Positions 49,001 to 62,100 of a DNA stretch of 64,000 nt are shown here, piece after piece (the stretch's first letter is position 1; the number at the start of each line of letters is the position of its first letter). Made by a program: the position numbers and the translations under genes. The notes below the pieces were generated by a model, which made no database searches, was not told the origin of the DNA, and saw only the letters and a list, made by a program, of their open reading frames with translations. Location of the stretch: assembly GCA_039619475.1 (NCBI GenBank), contig CM077115.1, forward strand, positions 183,116,106 to 183,180,105, written 5' to 3'. Origin of the DNA: Icerya purchasi (taxonomy: Eukaryota; Arthropoda; Insecta; Hemiptera; Monophlebidae).

Positions 49001-51300
49001 AAAACAAAAACGAAAAAAAAGCAAAACTCCACGGGTTTTAAAAGAAAAAAAAACTGGTATATGCCCACGGAGTGAATGAAAAATTAACGAAGGTGATGAT
49101 GTCTTTAATTTTATTACATTTAAATAAATTTTTTATAGTACATCTTAACGTTGTATTATTTTTCTCTTTTATGAAAATAAATTTAGTCCTTTAATAACTA
49201 TAGCAAAAATCTCGCGTGAAGAGGAGATTTACCCATCAAATCTCATTAAATCTCACTGAAGGAGGGGGGGGGGTCCAAATTAAAATAAAAACAGCTCACT
49301 TAATTAACGGATGTTGCCCGAATTGCATTGACCTAATTTAAATCGTACTTTTTTAAACATTTACCTTTGTATTTCGAAATATATTAGCTCGCAATTTTAA
49401 TATTTTTAACATGACTATCTAAAGATCGCGCAGAAAGTTTTTGCCAACATCATACCGATCTGATAAAAATTTAACGACATATACGAATACTAGCACAAAG
49501 AATAGTATAAAAGGTTCACTTATGATTGGATGTCCTGTAAAAATTTAAAACAATGAAGAATTTTTCGTAGACTTTACAAAAATAATAATAATTATAATAA
49601 TAGTCTGTTTAGAAAAAAATATTAAATTTTTAGAAAGAAATTTTAACTTTACGAAGAAGTTTTAGGAAACCAAAAAACCTCATCCCATAAAGCAACATGA
49701 CGAATGCTAAAAAATAGACACACAGAGAAAACTGTCGCACTGCACTGAAAATCAGAGTGAAGAGTTATTTAGAAAAAATCCTAGAAAATATTTGATATTT
49801 TAAAGGAAAATATCGACGCAGAATAAAAAAGCATTGTAAACGGTAAAATCAGAAAAACGAAAACGTAAAGAACAGGAAAAGTCGCAAAAAATAAGGATAT
49901 TCAAATATTTAATTAAACTTACCCTTACTACAACAATTGCACAATAACTAAGGCATCCAAAGAGTAGGACTGAAGTTCCAAATAAAAGTGCTTTATTAAA
50001 ATTTTAACAACACTAAGCAATCGTTTTAATGCTGCATTACAAACTGTATCAATACAGTGCGATACTTTCATATGAAACTTTAAATATTTAAGAGTCTAAT
50101 TAACTACATGCGAACGAGGTGAACAACGTTGTTTATTAAATTTCAAACATATCAATTCACGTTCAGCACTTTCGATATTTAATTTTAATTATTCCCATCG
50201 TACGTAATTGTTCGCTTATTTATTATAACGACCACTTTTGTATTTTCCGACGTCAGCTCCTGACAGTGAGCGAATAATGTAAAATGTTGACGTTTGAATT
50301 TAACGAGAAAAAAGAATAAAAAAGGCAAATGATTATGGTCTGAACAGCCAAGCTACTGAATGAAAGCGTACGAAATTGCGAGATTTTTTTTATTTACTAG
50401 TGCTCGTTGTTACACTTTTACCAATACGAATAAGTTTAAAATGCCATTATTAATAGTTGCAGAAGAACAATATGATTGCAATATTGCGTCAGTTAACGAA
50501 GCGATCAAAAATTTCTTAAGTAAATTAAGTGACGTCATCAGATCTAATAAAATAGTGAACATTACTCATAACATGCTTGCACGTTCCAGAACATTCGACA
50601 ATATGTTGAAATTTCAGCTGCTATGTTTGCCGGTTCCTATTTCTTTACGATAATATATTTTATTCGTTCATTCGGTATTAAGAGACTGAAAAATACCGGA
50701 AAAATACGAAAGACAGTTGGTGGGGTCATCTTTGCTTTTATTTCAGGATTACCTCCTATTTAGGGAAGAAAAAATTTACTTTTTACGGCTCGTATAAAAA
50801 TCAACAGACGGAAGCCACAATTTTTTAAACAATAAAAATAAATCGTTAATCTCTTTATAGATATTAAATCGACAAAAAAACATTAGTGACACAAATTGTA
50901 TTTCGCTCGTGCCAAGTTGTGCTCCATAAAACGTTCTCAGCCTTTTTATTATGAAATGAAATGAAAATAAGGTTTTTATTTAAAACAAATACAGCCGATG
51001 AAGAACAAGTTCTAAATAAGTTGGCTCGAGCATTTTTACTCTTACCGCATTACAGCTTAATTCAACTTTTAAGAACTGTAAAAAAAAAAAAAAAAAAACT
51101 ATAACTAATATGTTATAGAAGAAATAAACCGAACGAAGAAAAAAGAAAAAAACAGATGCAATATGTTAAGAAGAAAAAAACGGAAGAAAAAAGTGTACGA
51201 TGATAACATTAATATTCGGAACTATCACTAGAATGAAAAAGAAAAACAAAATTAAGGATATGTAAAAATGCGCAATAATTAGTAACGACTGCCGAATTAC
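46017..51300. other. AT-rich desert
   Basis: About 5.3 kb with no supported gene. CAGTGACGTAACTAGG at 48292-48307 resembles a DNA-transposon terminal motif but has no partner. A G11 run lies near 49263. An ORF at 50360-50653 is discussed among the findings. An A20 run lies near 51078. Confidence 0.5.
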
Positions 51301-52575
51301 AGTAATACATTTTTAACAACACGTTTGTGTTTATACTTTTTATATTGTAATCGAAGTTCATAATTGTATCTACTCAAAGTATAGGTATCAAAAACCTTTT
51401 TGCACAAGAATGTATACGGTAGATGAATATTATGCATATTAAGAGGGCTGTATCTTGAAGCTTCGAGCATCATTCCACAGCATTCGTTTGCGAATCACTT
51501 AAGTTTATTAATAATGTAGATCTAGGAACATTTAAGCAAAAACAGGTACTAGCTGGGCGAATAATAACCTTTTTAAATAATTTAGTAGTTCATTTTTTGC
51601 TAAAATGTTACATCTTTTATTAAAAATATAATTGATATTAGTTCTCGACCTAGTAGTATAACCCCCCGAGGAGGTATTTAATATCTTTTTCGAAATGAAA
51701 AACATTATTACTTAATAGGATTGTTGATGATCTTTTCTCTTTGTGAAAAACATAGTTTCAATTTTATTGGGGCGTTGATTTTATTGTATATTCTATTAAA
51801 TAACTTTTGACGTTTGAGAAATCTTCTTTTAGTCTACACGCTAAACAGCATCGATTCCGTATAATGCATAGTAAATAGCTGTATCATCGGCAAAGACTGC
51901 TACTTCAAAATGGTCTTTAAATTTAGCGAAGCGCTTTAAAAAATAAAACAAACGGGGGAACAGCTTAAAAATAATGCCCTGAGGTACTTCAAGGTGTGGG
52001 ACTATACTAGTAGAAATAGTATCATCGGTTTTAACAACCGAGAATCTCCTTTCATTTATAAGTTTGAAAATTTGATGACAATATCGAAGACTTTTTCCAT
52101 ATCTAAAATTAATTTTTTTTTCCGAAGTCTTCAATTAGTCGGATGGACGATTTACTTGCAGCACTGCTAGACAATTTTCGTAAAAATTCAAACTGTCGTG
52201 GAATGATTAGGCTCTTTTTATCACAATAATCAACTAATCTATAAAAAATGGACCTCTATTTGTAATTTTACTCGAAACAACTAATCAGTGAAATGAGCCG
52301 ACAGTTTACCGGTTTGGCATTTGAAAGTACATTTATCTAGCAAGTAAAATTGAATCGATAATAACGGGGTTACTTTCATTCGATAAGTTTTTTTTAACAC
52401 GATATTATCCGGGCCACCTGCGGAGCTTTTTAGTTTTCTAATAATATTGTTTACTTTGGAAAGTGAGAAAGGTTCCGAGTTGATTATTAAAACTATTATT
52501 GTGTTCGAAGTTAATGATCTTATTATTTTTAGATGAAGTGGAAGGATTATCATTCTGCTTTTGAATTTCAATGAA
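51300..52575 (-). pseudogene. Jockey-like LINE, RT and C-terminus relic
   Basis: Minus-strand pieces in order: FSLSKVNNIIRKLKSSAGGP then DNI (about 52480-52410, the 'AGPDNI' block). Next comes IPRQFEFLRKLSSS (about 52180), then KLINERRFSVV with EVPQGIIFKLFP (motif B region, about 52070-51960). VAVFADDTAIYYA (motif C with intact FADD) lies at about 51905-51865. INAPIKIETMFFTKR (about 51770) and IKYLLGG (about 51690) follow. The C-terminal NIHLPYTFLCKKVFDTYTLS (about 51435-51380) comes last. The order and the FADDTAIY form suit Jockey/CR1-type RTs. Motif A is not recognisable and several frameshifts are present. Confidence 0.78.
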
Positions 52576-54845
52576 TAATATTCTAGCTAAAAGATCAGCT
52601 TTGCCTTTTTTTTTAATTATTCAGTAGTATCGAAACTAGTTAATAATAGTCAAATTAGCAGCTGTATTTCGATTGTTTCCCATGAAGAATTATCTCCGAC
52701 ATTAAACATGATACTTTTCATTATCACATTATTGTAATTTAAATTTGACTAATTTAACTTTCGAAGACACGTTTCGATGTTTTCGATATTTTTTACGATA
52801 ATTATGATTTAGCCCCCCTAACGGTATTAATCGTTAAGTATCATATAAGAAAACAAACTATTACAATAGACTTACTTTCGAAACATCGTGCACACATAGT
52901 CTAAAGAGAACAACAAATGTAATAACCTCCGCTATTTGCGATCGAACCCACAAAATATCATAGTTTGTCTAATGTGAAAAACGAGCAGCCTCATGCAAAT
53001 GGGAAAACCTACACAGTCATTAATCACGGCTTTCACATTTCTCCCACAACCGCGCATTCTCTTCAATACTGCGGCTAAAAAAACAGCCCGCTTTTAATGG
53101 AGTTTCATTTTCCGTAATACTACCTCAAACACCTTAGGAATAATGAATAACGGTGATGGCTTGACTGATATGGATGTTCTGAAGTATTGTCTTTTTTTTT
53201 TTTTTTTTTTTTTCTATATTTTATGGAAGCGTATCTCTCGGTTTAGTGATTTAGTTGAAACTCGAAAACGCTTGATTTTTCAATTTTATTACGTTCTATA
53301 ATATTTTTCATTACATTAGATCTACCTAATACATATGCCACTGAGCGAATCTCCATCGTCAGTCACACAGAGTTATTATATTTTTCTGTCGAAGTTACTT
53401 TTATCTACGAGTACATATTGCCCGACAGTTTGCTACCTCAATAATAGGATTGTTTTAATTTCACAGCAAGAAGGAAATTTGTTAATATTTAATTATTAAT
53501 GACTATTATTACGAAACGGACTGATCATTCTTATGAAATCGATGAGCGACCAAGCGCACTTAAAATATTGAGAACACTAAAATATCAGTGAAGGTCAGCA
53601 ACTTTATTAACACGTAGTCTCTTTTTCTCGCGGTGTGCGCAATGAAAAGCTGCTTTTTCACCTATATGCGACATTTTCCTAAGTCAATTTTCGGTACATG
53701 AAATGTCCGTTGGAATCGTTTCAATTTCACAACATAAGAAATCACTTAAGTGCGGTGCCGCATGCGACGCTATTATTTTCTAATAGCAAACACTGCAGTA
53801 AAACAAAAAAACATACATATATACATATATACATATATACATATATACATATACATATATACATATAGATATATATGTATATCGAATAGAAAGATCTAAA
53901 AACATAACTTTTCTCTCTTTTTTTCTCTCTCCGAAAACCCACGGATTGCATTCATTCCACAAAATGGCCAATTTACGAATAAAAATGTTCTTACTAAATG
54001 AATAAAAATGAACTCCGTATCACGAAAAAGCCGAAAATGCGCGCTTATTTGTTTTTATTACCTACGGCGCTATCGATAGTGAAATTTTAAATAATATTCT
54101 TCATTCGATGAAGTTTATCTCGTTTTTTCGTCGATTTGCATCTTTTACTGGAATTCTGAATTAGCGAAGGAGTTACAACCCATTCTGGCATCTTTCCGAG
54201 TGCTATTAAGAGATAACTTCATACGAAAACAGTGAAAGCAAATGGATATACAACAGAAATGTAAACCATCTCTTGCAAAAAGTGACCGTATATCTCCGAA
54301 TCAACGCCGCATGTTATTTGCTTTACAAACTACTGCAGATTTCTTACTAGGGCACGTTTTTAATACAGTCGAACAATAAAAAATAAGTAACTTTTTCTTA
54401 CGAAAGTACCGAACCGGTTTCCGTTCGTTCTAACCATTTGCGATTTACGTAAAAACTACGACACAGATTTCAGAATAAACAGCGCAGAATGTCACACTTT
54501 AGACAGGTTCAGGGGGAAGGGTATTGCGAAGTAACCGATAAATAATAAAACCTAAAAATATTGATTCATCTCTCAGCTGAAAAGAACTTTGATGTCTACT
54601 GCGATTGTTAGTTTCAATTCGACTTGAATATCAAAAATTGCAATCAAACACGGCTCTGCTTTCTAATACCACAATGATGATTTTTTTTCTTTTTTTTTTT
54701 TTATTCTCATCTGTAGTTGTTGTTTTTTTTAAGTTTTCTCAATGTGAGATATTTTATTTTATTTTTTGTTTTTTAAGAACATTTATTAATTTATAACTTT
54801 TCCTCGTGCATTTAACAAAAATATACATTGATCTATTACAGATTC
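52576..54845. other. AT-rich non-coding stretch
   Basis: No supported gene. A T23 run lies near 53190 and an (ACATATAT)n-type repeat at 53812-53880. Confidence 0.5.
53812..53880. repeat. (ACATATAT)n minisatellite
   Basis: Octamer units ACATATAT repeat several times with variants. Overlapping tyrosine/isoleucine-rich ORFs are spurious. Confidence 0.85.
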
Positions 54846-54849
54846 AAAT

Positions 54850-55330
54850 TTAGAATTAATGGTAAAAGATTCTGCCGATATTCTAGCTCGTTCGCCTTCT
54901 TCTACCGCTGGATTTCTCGATTGCCGGTTCGCAATTTTGCTCGTCTTCTCCGCCGCTACTTACTTCGAGAACTATAGTTTAAAAAAACGCCTATTCTTCT
55001 CCGTGCACAAATTCCAATGGCTTTTTATTCCTCTATTCAGCCTAATCAAATCATCCTGGTATTTGGAACTCTTTGCGACATTCAACTCTCTCTGCAATCT
55101 GTCGTTTACGCTTTGGACGCATTTTGCTTCCTGCATCTCTTTTCCGCTTATTCCTTGTTTCCTCCTCCCACTTTGTCCACTCACAACTTGCTTCTCTTTC
55201 CACTCTTCTTTTCTACTGATTGATTTTCCAGCTACTTACAGGGGGCGTCTTCTATTCTCTTCTCACCTTCTCCCCTTCGGTTATTCCAGCTCTTGAGTCC
55301 TTTTTCACTCCCGCATATGTATACCGCAAT
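54850..55330 (+). pseudogene. I-like LINE fragment (copy D)
   Basis: Near 54875 the frame reads SADILARSP, comparable with the ADSLAR end of RNase H in the 42967-44417 copy. Near 55020 another frame gives FYSSIQPNQIILVFG, matching FYQSIQPS and FYHSIQPF of the two better copies. Near 55105-55200 a third frame gives RLRFGRILLPASLFRLFLVSS, matching RLRFGHSALPSSRFRFSLVSS. The matching order and spacing support membership of the same family. The 3' UTR does not align well. It is frameshifted at least twice. The 145-codon ORF across the region is a composite of wrong and right frames. Confidence 0.65.
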
Positions 55331-56710
55331 TTCGTTTTTTCCTACTTCTCGGTCATTGTAGAAATTTTATACAAGCTGAATAAAAAAGAAAAATAAATAA
55401 AAGAAATATATTTTATATATTTCGGTTCAGTTGCGACTGATAAATTATTAGGAGACAAAAGAAAAATTATGAAAAAAAGTTTATTTATGAAGAACACAGC
55501 GCTAAATCACGTAACGAATGTTATTACGCGTTAAAATATTCCGTATAAGAAAAAGTTACGAAGGCGACGATAAATTCTAAGAATAAAATCGAACTCTTAT
55601 CGTTAGATAAAAAAAAAAAAAAAAAAACGCGGAAAAGTATAATATACAATTAGAAAATAGCATAAAGAACAGATAACAAATAAAGAAGCTAAAATCACGG
55701 TTAAAAGAGTAAGCTATTCTTTCGGCCACGTAAATTCGCGAATTAATCTATGACTACATAAATACACACACTTAATAATTTTCTCCTTACATATAATAGT
55801 CGTTATTATTACAGTTTTATCGGTTTTTTCGATTCGCAGAAGCTTCGAAGGCCAAACTGCGCTTGCAATAATTAACTTTTCAAAGACGCCTACACCTTTT
55901 TTTGTTGGTTAAATGTCGGCCATTTGATTATAAATATCTTTCTCTCTCGTTATATATCGACATTTATCGCGCAGGTTCAACAAACCCAAGAAAAAAAAAA
56001 AAAAAAATTTAAAAATTGAAAAATAAATCTAAAAAAATTTACAGAAAAAATTAATTTTGCTGCTCTTGTTGTTAATGCCGCGTTTAAACAAAAAAAAAAA
56101 AAAAATGCGACTGTTTTATACAATAGTACATAAGGAACGTGACTTTTTAAATTTATAATTCAACTTTTTCTCCGGGCTATTTTAATCTGTTGATATATAA
56201 ATTAACCCGCAATACCCGCTGTTCTCGCAGAAATCTATCGATAACAAAAAAAAAAAAAAGTGATACTGTCGACACAAATTTGAATTTTACGTAATATTTT
56301 CAAGTTACACGAAATCGATCAGTTAGGGTAGAAAATTATTTATACTCAATGTAGTAATGCCTCCCCCCGGTTGTTTTATACAATAATCCGTCAGAAAAAA
56401 CGAGAAGACAAAAAAAAAAAAAAAACGTAATAATTACAGATTCTCTCGCGCGACATTTGCAATTACTTTTTATTGCAAAATTAATTAACAAATGTAAGCA
56501 TTTATCTAACGATACAATTCGAGATCATTCAGCAATCAAAAATGTTTTTATTTCATTTATTAAAGTCGAGTGTACGTGTCTGAACAGAGCACGCATAGTT
56601 TTTGTAAAACAAAAATGGCAACACGATGTAAGTAATTTTAATTGTACAATTATTAATGCGCGCCAGAAGCGACACATTTCTTTAATAAAAAAATAAAAAA
56701 AAAACAAAAT
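55331..56710. other. AT-rich non-coding stretch
   Basis: No supported gene; many A runs (near 55610, 55990, 56090, 56245 and 56410). A 79-codon plus-strand ORF at 56457-56696 is within chance. Confidence 0.45.
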
Positions 56711-56992
56711 AAAAAAATATAAAAGATTTACTTTCGTTCTAATGAAATATTACAATTGAGATTTTTCGGATGAAAATTTAATTGTTGTAAATTATAAAAG
56801 TAAGAAATGCGTACTGGGTGAACTTTTTTTCATCGGCAATAGTTATAAAATAAAAAAATATAAAAGATTTACTTTCGTTCTAATGAAATATTACAATTGA
56901 GATTTTTCGGATGAAAATTTAATTGTTATCAATTATAAAAGTAAAAAATGCGTACTGGGTGAACTTTTTTTCATCGGCAATGGTTATAAAAT
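56711..56992. repeat. 141-bp tandem duplication
   Basis: Units 56711-56851 and 56852-56992 differ at only about four positions (for example TTGTAAATT against TTATCAATT). The joins lie in A-rich runs, suggesting slippage or unequal exchange. High identity implies a recent event. Confidence 0.9.
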
Positions 56993-57608
56993 TAAAAAAT
57001 AAAAAAAAATACCACGAAAGAAATGCCGACGATGAACAATTTCAGTTTTTAAGACCTAATAAAATTTTAACGAGCGTGTTTAAACAATTAATTACCGGAG
57101 CCAGAGTTCTTCACGAACCAACAGATTTTCGCTTTTTCTTTTTTTTTTAGATTAATCCTATATTCGATTATAACGAGAGAGAAAAAACAGCTCTGTAAGA
57201 GCTGACACGCATTCTTTACGAAATAATTAAATTACAGTTTCGCTAACAAGAAGGTAAGTCATTTACATATAATTCGGAGAAGATAAATGCAATTTCTGGG
57301 GTGCCTTAGAATTGTTTACGACCTAGCTTTTTCGCTGTACCTGATTATTGCGCAATAGATAAGAAGCTTTGTAGTGTACAAATTTCTGGTGTTAAATCGC
57401 ATTTTAAATTTTTCGTTTTAACATTTGAAAAATGGCTCTTTTCTTACTTTAAATATTTTGCGAATTTCAAACATAGTTTTATACGGTTACAAGGCAATTG
57501 AGCGTAAAAAAACAAACTATTTTCTAATATTATCAGTGATATCGTTTCATTTTAAAGCTATTAGAGACATTTCAAAATATGTGACTGACTTAATAGCCCC
57601 CGAGAAGA

Positions 57609-57640
<32 letters not shown>

Positions 57641-60600
57641 CATTAACGAAACGTCGATCACTTAACTTACAATAATATAATAAAGATTCGCATTCAAAAA
57701 TGCTAATATCCTTATCGGTTATTACTTTTTAACAAATAAATATGGCCACACTTTAAATTAAGTCCGGACGTACGACGTTTGTACAGAAATAATATAAGGT
57801 TTTCCGTCGATGGTTGTTTTACACATAGCAATTAAACAACTACCATGACTTTTTTTTTTTTTTTTTTGATTTATTTTCATATTTTGAAAAAAGGAACTCG
57901 AAACAGTAAAAATATGTGTATGTTCGTAAAAAAGTTGACGATAAATGAACAAGAAATACGTATAAATAATAAATATTACGTAGCGAACAGAAAAATATTT
58001 AGAAAAGTAAAAAAAGATCAATGGAGAAGGAAGAAAAAGACAAAAATAAGTATTTAATTTTTAAAACCTAAAATGAAAAAACGTACAAAAATATGAAAAA
58101 TTAAATAAGATTTTTTTTTCGTTAAATTTCTCAATAACACTAACGTTGAATAAATATCGCACACCGTTTTTACTACATATTCCGATGAACATGTGCGTTT
58201 AAATTGGCTACCTAATTAACAACTGGATATGATAAAAAAAATATACACATTGTTCGCGTGTTTATAAATATTTTCTTAAGGACTGTATGACGTACGTTGA
58301 CCTTTTTTTTTTTTTTTACGAGAAATAAATAAACGGATTTAAACGAAATATACGCGTAAATAGAGGCTAATGAATAGGTTATTAACGAACGCATTATATA
58401 ATAGGCTATAATACACAGGTAACATCAGATTTATCCAACTTCCGAGGATTATCCGTAACGATATTGTCACAGCAATTCTAGTAACATCGCCATTCCTGAA
58501 AACAAAAATAAAACAAATATAAGAAATCGTTTAAAATTCTACTCTCTCGGGGAAAAGGTTTATTTATAAACATTATAATATATATATATATATATGTAAA
58601 ATTAACTTAAAATCGGTATGTTTTGAAGCTTGCGTTCCAGTTGGAGACCAAAAAACTTGATTATAACGGTCTGGCAAAATAGTACTTATAAATTTTATAG
58701 ATTTTAAGTAACAAAAAAATTGATATTGAATTTTCTTAAGCGCATACAATTCGCATGCAGTCATGTGGTATTTTTGAAGTACATTTAAGAGCAGATGTAA
58801 AATTGCGGGTAATAACTGTCAATCGCTCAGTAGTCTGCACACCGCAATTACTAATCTAATCTAATTATTTCGTAAAAATAATAAAATTATCTAATAACAC
58901 GAGTATAATGTAAAAATTAGTGTTCGTTTTAAATAGTCTATAAATTAATAAAATCAAAAAGAATAAAATTGAATATGTTTCCCTATATTGAAAATAACCG
59001 AATTAAATGAAATAAATAAACCAATCCAAAGTTTTGAGCGTACAGATAGAAATAAATGAATAATAATAGCACAAAGAGCCGAAAAGTTTAAAAACAAACT
59101 AAATTGCAAAATCATAAAATCTTTAACCAAAAAAATAAGCATTATTTGGTCACACGAAAATTTTTTTTTTATAATTGTGTTGTTTCCGCGTTTCAGCGAC
59201 TCTTTGCGCATATTCTTTAGCCAATAATACATAAAACGCTCGCTGGAGGTATTCATCATTGTGTACGTAGTTTTCGGTTTTGTTCGTTATCAGATTATAA
59301 TATTTCATAATTTTCTATTCAGGCAACGAAAAAGGATAAAAACCCTTTTCGTAGCGAAAGCGAAAAAAACATTCCAATATATCCGCTGCAGTCTCTTATC
59401 CAGTAGAGAAAGCTAAATCTTACGGTCCTTGTGAATTTTGTTATCAGCAGACAACGAAGGCTGGGGTAAGAAAAATTCTCGCACAGTTAAATACCGATAA
59501 CAGTTTACCGACTCCGGCTTAAACAAAGTAACTAAGAAATCCTATTTCGATTGCTAGAAAATTCGTTACCACCGGTACCTAGGATTAATTACGGTCCAGG
59601 TAAATCGGAGTTTACGTGGTGGCCACTGAAAAACTCTTTTTGCGATCGCGTTTAATTTTGAAGTTAACAAAATATCGCTCCCTACATTTTCTAATTAAAC
59701 CCGTAAATCGCAAAAAATAACCGAGAATAAGAACGGTCTTAAACTTCTCTGACAATTTATCCTTGCCGGAGGAGCTTGTCAGATGCGGACATTAACCCGG
59801 TGCGAAATTTTTCTCTATCTCTAATCTATAGCAGCGAGTTTCATACTGGACTCGAACGCGACACCATTGAATAAATAACTACGCTACGCGCTAGTTTTCT
59901 ATGGAGGGAACCTTCTCGAGTCGTTCTTTATGTTGTATTTTCCCGAAACGCCTTCAAGAAACTTCCAAATATATATGTATACAATTCTCAGTAGTTTAGA
60001 CCCACGCCATGGGGACTATATCCCCAGATGGAGTGAGCCTTTATAAAAAAAAGTCGACTTTAATTTTTAATTTAAGGTTTGCGTAATAATTTCTAATTGT
60101 CGCTAATGTTTTATACCATAATTCGCGCGAATTTCATTAATAGCCTTCCTCAAACACTTCCACTAGAATTATCCCCCGGTGTAAAAATAAGGTAACGGTT
60201 CGTTAAATAGGTCGATGAAAATCAGTTTTAGTAAAGAGAAGAAAGATAAATAGAAATCTGCGATGGACCAAGCAAAAAACGAATTTTAATTATTAAATAA
60301 ACCGGTAATATGCCATATAGTACTTAGATCAGCGTCATTTTATATAATTCTATATGCGTCGTCGTAATCATTATCTTGCGAGAAAGCGTTTTTGCCCCAG
60401 AGATTATCACAACGATCTACAATCCAGCGACGAAAGTTATCGTGAAAATTACGCAGCTTGACGATAGCGAGAAAAAGTAGGGTTGGGTCGCGCTTTTCGG
60501 AAATCGGGGAGACATTTAGGAAATAAATTAAAATAGCGCATGATCCGTTTGTCGATAACTTTAAAAAATCAAACACGGTCGCAGTCGTCGAAAATGTCAG
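56993..60600. other. AT-rich non-coding stretch
   Basis: No supported gene. A (TA)n microsatellite lies at 57611-57640. Open frames at 57001-57150, 58954-59259 and 60340-60576 are unassigned and within chance length. Confidence 0.45.
57611..57640. repeat. (TA)n microsatellite
   Basis: About fourteen TA dinucleotides. Confidence 0.9.
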
Positions 60601-60639
60601 TGGCTCTGTTTTGGTTTTTATATCGAAAAATGGGGGGGG

Positions 60640-62100
60640 GGGGTGACGATTTTATGAGTGGGCTACGGGGAAAGTTTCATTCGGGAAAATGCGCGACATT
60701 TCGGAGACAGTAGCCGTTGAAATATTAACCGGTTTTCCGGCCGGTGCGGTAATAATAAAGTTGACCGAGGCACGGACCGGAGCAATAATGAAGAACAACG
60801 TGCGCGCTGGAAAAATTTTATGGGGGAATCGGTCGCTCGTACGTATCATATTTTCCGGCTGTCGGCAAACGAGGAATTGATCTAAACTTAAATAGGCAAC
60901 TCATTTAGCTGATAGCCGGTAGGAACGGGCACTTACGGGCACGAGCACACACACGCCTTCGGCAGCAAGATGGCGCACATCTCGCGTCGTTCCAGATGAA
61001 AAAATAAAAAACTTTCTTATAAGCAATTCATCTTGATTTTCGTCCGTAGCCACCAAAGCTCCGTGTTCCGGTTGTTACCGGGCCTCGGGGGACCGCGGTG
61101 CTGCCAGTAAATACCTACTGTATATTATAGTATACTTAAAATGGTAAACGGCGAAGGCACGACCGTCTCTTTCCAGCCTGCCCGCCTCCATCTTCGACAT
61201 ACAAATTGTCTTATTTTTCCACGTTGCTAAATCCTGCTGCATCCGGGCATCACCTTACGTAACGACCGCGACTTGTTTCCATCTCGGCGTGTTTTGAATA
61301 ATAACGACCGATGCCGCTGCCGCCGCCGCCGCCGCCGCGCATTGCCGAAATTCGGGCAGCGCCGAGCGACGCTACTAGATTTCCAGCCGTGTAAAAGAGC
61401 GACGGAAAAACGCAGCGGAGAAAAGCGGGAAATCTGCAATAGTCAGCAATTTCTCGGACGAACACAAACGACAACTGTTAACGAGGAGCCGGACAGAGAA
61501 ATTCATCGGCGACGGATAATGTAGCGAGCGAGCAGTAGTCGGTCGTGTTATTAGGTTGTTAACGTTTACGGCCGGCAGTCGCGATCGCAATTCACTTCTT
61601 GGCAGTTGCGAGCCGAGTCTGCCGATTAATCGAGCGCCAGCTTATTTCGTCTCAATCGGCCTCCCAGTTGTTCGCAAGAGGCTGGCACGATTTTACACGG
61701 ATAGCCAATTACCGAATAATCAGCCAATTCGCGTACACTGACTTCTCCGGCTCGCCTAATCGGAAGATAACTAGCAATTTCCGGCAATTGCACGGATGCT
61801 TTCGGTCCGTGTCGAGTTTTAATTAAATTTCGTTACAGCCGAGCAATTTGTTCCGTCGTCGCAGCCACTAGTGTCGCACAGTGCCGTACGCTCCGGCCAC
61901 ACCGGCATGCCGGATGGCCGCACAGACGGGAAAACACCAGAGACAAAAAGAAACATCGGCTTTTCTGGTAATTAAATTAAAGATCACCTCCGCTCCGGGT
62001 GCAGACTGGAAGAGATCACGTGATTTTTCACTGGCACTATTTTCACATTGATTTACCGAATTAAAAGTGCCTTAAACGCAGCCATTACATCCAATTCGGG
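60640..62100. promoter_or_regulatory. CpG-rich promoter/5'-UTR-like island
   Basis: A clear rise in G+C and CpG. It contains AAGATGGCGC (YY1-type) at 60967-60976 and a (GCC)n tract at about 61313-61340. Near 61520-61640 lies a CAGTAGTCGGTCGTG stretch followed by CpG-dense sequence. Five or more overlapping ORFs of 60-83 codons on both strands indicate low stop density from GC content, not real coding. A promoter or first non-coding exon of a host gene is plausible. No splice donor or start codon could be supported. Confidence 0.4.

Noticed and set aside
54859..55296. 145-codon plus-strand ORF as a real gene
   Set aside because: Different stretches match an I-like LINE only in alternating frames; it is a decayed LINE segment.
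56457..57150. Series of plausible ORFs around the 141-bp duplication
   Set aside because: Each is under 80 codons, flanked by A runs, and without recognisable motifs; within chance expectation.
58954..59259. 101-codon minus-strand ORF with ATG start
   Set aside because: A second frame over the same bases looks equally plausible, so residue composition alone is not evidence.
61227..61826. Several overlapping 60-83 codon ORFs on both strands
   Set aside because: Mutually overlapping shadows in GC-rich DNA with no recognisable domain.
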